NCBI GenBank assembly: GCA_034440575.1
Contig: JAOTOL010001369.1
Location: 1 to 64,000 of the forward strand
Source: Imbricaverruca yamaguchii
Lineage: Eukaryota > Arthropoda > Thecostraca > Neoverrucidae
Direction: 5' to 3'
DNA length: 64,000 bases
Shown: in pieces, positions 60,361 to 64,000 of the stretch
Position numbering within the stretch: position 1 is the stretch's first letter
Layout: each line of letters opens with the position of its first letter
Position numbers and translations under genes: made by a program
Notes under the pieces: generated by a model
The model's input: only the letters and a program-made list of their open reading frames with translations
Told to the model about the DNA's origin: nothing
Database searches by the model: none

Positions 60361-60844
60361 ATACAAGTGCCCTTCTATCTTCACCATGGTGATCCCGTAG
60401 ACGACTATGTACGGGCCGAAGGTGGGAGCACCGCTCACACCCCCTTGACTATGTCCCTACTCTCGTCAGAAGTCTTTCCAAAAACTGTGATGTCACGTGT
60501 CGATCGGAATCGACAGGATTTGCTATTAGCAAGTTCATGGTTACGATGCTATGATAAACAGTTGGAAAAGTTACTAAAGGTGAATTGAGTTGTCTCTCAC
60601 TTAGGCTCCGATGGTTCGCCGAAACGTTTTTCATAGTGACCAGCAGACGCCTGGTCATACAGTAGTAGTGGAACCAATCAGGATTAGCAAGCGTTGTGAT
60701 GTGGAGAGCGTTCTCCACATCGCCACCGGTCCGCAGACATGCTAACTCGGCCTGCAGCAACTCGCCAGCCTTCAACACAACTCTCACACTCTCGTTTATT
60801 ACAACGATGAATGGCTCTTAAGTGCTCCTGGGTTTTAACATTGC

Positions 60845-61115
60845 GTGAGACGAATGTACGACCCTCAATATACAGGAGGTGCTGAGTTTACATCAAAGTA
60901 ACGTTAGGGATTATGCTGCATTACTCAACGTTACGGCCAGGGGCCATCGTCAGGAGTCCTGACGATTGATGACCAGGAGTCCTGATGAGTCCTGATCAGG
61001 AGTCCTGACGATGGTCCCTGGCCGAAACGTTGAGTAATATAGCATAATCCCTAACGTTACTTTTGATGTAAACTCAGCACCTCCTCGTATATTGAGGGTC
61101 GTACATTTCGTTTCA
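60845..61115. mobile_element. Foldback element, about 115-bp inverted arms
   Basis: The left arm (60845-60963, with 'gtacgaccctcaatatac', 'aacgttagggattatgct') is the near-perfect inverse of the right arm (61000-61115). A small centre contains three copies of the palindromic CAGGAGTCCTGA. This is typical of a foldback or hairpin-type MITE. No clear target duplication is seen. Confidence 0.88.
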
Positions 61116-61285
61116 CTCACACTCTCACCATGCGCACCAGAAGCAGTAGACATCAACACCTGGTGGCAGGCTGGAAAGCCCCCGTCCCTCCTCTCCCCAT
61201 GGTCGGGATTTCTGCGGTGTCATGACGCACTGGCTGGCCCGCATTGCATCCTCATGCGCCATCTGCGCCCGCTGCAGCGTCGAGA

Positions 61286-61650
61286 GGCTGTGACGTGGCC
61301 GTCAAGAGGTCGTGACGTCACCGTCAAGAGGTTGTGACGTGGCCGTCAAGAGGTCGTGACGTCACCGTCAAGAGGTTGTGACGTGGTCGTCAAGAGGTCG
61401 TGACGTCACCGTCAAGAGATTGTGACGTCACCGTCAAGAGGTCGTGACGTCGCCTTCGAGAGGTGACGTGTCCATCGAAAGGCCGCGGCATGGCCGTCAA
61501 AGGGTCGTGGCTTGTCCGTCGAGAGGTCGTGACGTGACCATCGAGAGGTCGTGACGTCATCGTTGAGAGGTCGTCACGTGGCAATCGGACGTCGTGACGT
61601 GGCAATCGAAAGGTCGAGACTTGACTGTCGGGAGGTTGTGACGTGACCGT
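61286..61650. repeat. 22-bp minisatellite rich in CRE palindromes, about 16 copies
   Basis: The unit 'gtgacgtcaccgtcaagagg' plus 'tt/tc' alternates with a 'gtgacgtggccgtcaagagg' form. Five units contain the full TGACGTCA CRE consensus and others keep a half site. Another TGACGTCA lies at about 61766. Confidence 0.93.
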
Positions 61651-61659
61651 GGCGGGGGG

Positions 61660-63566
61660 GGGGGTGACGTGTCCGTCACGGCGTTGAAAGGTCTACTCGT
61701 GTAACGCCACAGATCAGCTTGCTTTGGTTGCTATCGTTGCTGCGGTTCGCTGCGGTGAGCTCGAATGACGTCAAGTAAAGTGGAACAATTATACTTTTCG
61801 GCGGTCTGCCGGAGCGCTCTCCCTAGTCACAAGCAGGCACCTAGTCAGTAGACATGAGTGAAACCAACCAGAATACGTAAGTTTTAGTTAGTTCCAGTGG
61901 CCAGTGCAGGAAAACAAATCCTGACCCATTCTGATACCAGGGGCATACATGCAGTTGGGTAAGTACCAACCTACCTTTCGGCGGAGCCACGGAAGCTATA
62001 CAAGGGGACATGCTACTTTCTGGTCTATTCGTAACATTTCATGTTCATATACGTAATGCTAAAACTTCCGGACGTTTGGAGAGGACGTCCCCCGTGCCCA
62101 CCTTCGGCGCCGTTCATGGTGTCCAAGAGCATTGGTGCTGATATGCTTTGCAGTCTGCCTCGAAGGAAGGTATGCACAATGCACAGCTAGATGAATGGTA
62201 CCATATACTGAACAGTTTTGTTACTCGGGAACCTTACGAGATACCATAGTGATAGTTCCTGCGGCGTAGCGCAAGTCACTTTGGTCGGATTGCATAATGG
62301 ATTCATGCTTTACGCTCTCGTTGGTGATGTGTAATGCCGTAAAACATGAATTATCGTTTCGCCGGCAACTCTCAGTCGTGTTCGCCTGAGTGCGGGCCTG
62401 CCCACTCTGCGTTCGGTGCCCCGCCTGTCTCCGCTCATCTGCTGGGAAGGGCATGTGGTGTGGTATCCTGTACAGGTGTTATGTCCCGTGCTACATTCCG
62501 ATGCGATCTGATAACTGGCCCGGTCAGGCTGGCTGGGTACTGCAGGGCAGGCTGGGACATTCCACGACAGGTCCAGGGCCCGGCACCCATCCTCATCTCT
62601 CAGATCTGGACCAAACTTGTTTCATGGGGTTTTCCGATACTCTGAATTCACTTATACGCTTAGATCAGGTCAACGGTCCGGGAGTTATAGTTTCGGGGAT
62701 TCGTGTGATGTCTTGCACTTTCTGTGTTAAAAAAAAACTCGTTTTCATGACGTACATTGTACCATTTCTGACTGCAATTGTTCGCTTTTTATTGCTCTTG
62801 AAGACAGTATGACACAGAAATGTCGGCATTGCAATAAATATTCTCACCTTAATGCCAGAAAACTAATACATTTACAGTCCATCCTACCCTAATTTCTAAC
62901 TGTCTGCTATTGAAGATCTACATAGTTGCTATAAGGAATTGTCGCGAAATCTCATTTGTCTCCCGAAAACGATCAGCAAGCTACCGAGTTGACCGAGTAA
63001 CTGACAACGTCAAAACATAATCTATCCGACTCTTTTACCTCTTTGATTTCACCTAGAAATGCATCCAAAAGCTAACGAACAGCAAAAAGGGCTAGGGTGG
63101 CTCTTGAAATTCAATGGCATAGCTACGCTATTTTTGTGTGATATTTGTGTGTGAACTTGTCAATAAACAAATATAAAAATACAAGTTAGAGCGGGGTTCA
63201 ATATTGTAACGGTCTGACATTCAGAGGCATTATGCCGCACCACTACGGTTAATGTATTTCACTGCCTACTGAGCTGTATATGTCGAAATGTTGACGTGGC
63301 CATAACATCCAGGAGAATTATACCGCACTACGATGGTGAATGTGTCTCAATGCTTATTGCGCTGTATATGTCCGAATGAGTCTCACTGCTTACTGAGCTG
63401 TATATGTCCAAATGATGACCTGCCTGTCCGAAACATTTTTACATAAAACGCATAATTACATTTACAATTACATACACTTAAACCCATAATTACACACGAC
63501 GGTTAATGTGTCTCACCTAGCTGTTTATGTCCAAATGCTGACCCGACTGTGACGCTGCCTTCGCAG
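61660..63566. other. No recognised feature before STEAP exon 2
   Basis: Unique sequence. Near 63.2-63.5 kb, blocks with 'gagctgtatatgtc' recur four times (degenerate, about 60-70 bp spacing), up to about 35 bases before the acceptor. Confidence 0.45.
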
Positions 63567-63752
63567 CGAGCTGATGCGGCTGATCGACGCCACCGGCGCC
63601 ACCGTCGCAGCGCAGGCGGACGCCATCGCCTCGGCGGACCTGGTGGTGGTCGCCGTGCCCAGGCGCTTCTACCAGCAGCTGCCGCTGCCGCTGCTGGCCG
63701 ACAAGATACTGGTCGACGTCAGCAACCGGGACGACGCGCTGACGCACAAAAG
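63567..63752 (+). CDS. STEAP-family metalloreductase, second coding exon (3' end uncertain)
   Basis: The exon opens after a good acceptor (ctgccttcgcag). Its first base completes the ACC codon left in phase 2 by the donor at 54555, giving KEKQT-ELMRLIDATGATVA. The Rossmann domain continues with ADAIASADLVVVAVPRRFYQ and LLADKILVDVSN, matching the STEAP NADPH domain (a hydrophobic strand ending in AVP/AVF, then the ILVDVSN signature). Downstream the frame reaches a stop at 63775-63777, earlier than the family requires. A donor near 63753 (AAAAG|gtcggg) is weak but would avoid it. A frameshift is the alternative. GC-rich coding sequence resembles the ninjurin exons. Confidence 0.88.
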
Positions 63753-64000
63753 GTCGGGCCGCCAGCGGGTCTGCTGAGGCCAGGAGACCGGGGCGCGTCG
63801 CTCTGCGAACGTCGCCGGCGAACGGCCCTGCTGGGCATCCTCTTCGTAGCACTCGGTCACTCCCAGTGCTGAGCGCAGCTGACGCTATCCTGCAACCAGC
63901 CGGACATCGTCACCATCCAGGAGCCGACGCTCTGCAGATAATCGCTGCTGATGGCATACCTGATGGCGAATCCGTTGCTGGCCTCCAGACAACATTCTCA

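Overview
This window is nuclear DNA of a multicellular animal, not of a bacterium or virus. Protein-coding sequence occurs only as short, GC-rich exons with GT-AG splice sites, separated by kilobases of microsatellites, minisatellites, tRNA-derived SINEs, a decayed non-LTR retrotransposon and small TTAA-flanked DNA elements. The style suggests an invertebrate, and an arthropod (perhaps a crustacean) is my best guess. Nothing here fixes the species.

Three genes can be supported. (1) 4.27-6.32 kb, minus strand: a compact three-exon gene with a TATA box, a non-coding first exon, a signal-peptide exon and a terminal exon. It encodes a small secreted Gly/Asn/Ala/Ser-rich protein of about 113 residues. 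(2) About 25.2-39.6 kb, plus strand: a ninjurin gene. Two shared 5' exons (ending at 25358 and 28473) are followed by three candidate terminal exons (32120, 36679 and 39325). All three begin in phase 0 and each encodes its own second half of the ninjurin domain. This looks like a cassette of alternative last exons and is the most interesting feature of the window. (3) 54.3 kb to beyond the right edge, plus strand: the first coding exons of a STEAP-type metalloreductase, with its NADPH-binding Rossmann domain split by an intron of about 9 kb. The first exon has an apparent one-base frame disruption.

Repeats by region. 0-10.6 kb: a diverged tandem repeat of about 320 bp, two copies of a microsatellite-linked repeat, and TTAA-flanked families F1 and F3. 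10.8-12.5 kb: a LINE remnant and a long TG tract. 13.6-14.2 kb: two minisatellites. 16.8-17.15 kb: CA tracts. 18.0-20.1 kb: F1 and F2 TTAA elements. 20.2-24.2 kb: an unusual segment bounded by inverted repeats that contains a 1.9-kb, 45/49-bp minisatellite and a perfect hairpin. 25.6-40.6 kb: the ninjurin introns, packed with minisatellites and young SINEs with intact target-site duplications. 40.6-54 kb: mostly anonymous, with a CpG-rich candidate exon, a large AT/GT tract, a perfect hairpin and SINEs. 54.6-63.5 kb: the STEAP intron, with a G26 run, a recent 226-bp duplication, a 270-bp foldback element and a 22-bp minisatellite carrying CRE palindromes.

The genes do not form a pathway. A recurring theme is that tandem arrays run up to, and share sequence with, the 3' splice sites of real exons (the secreted gene and ninjurin exons 2 and 3B).
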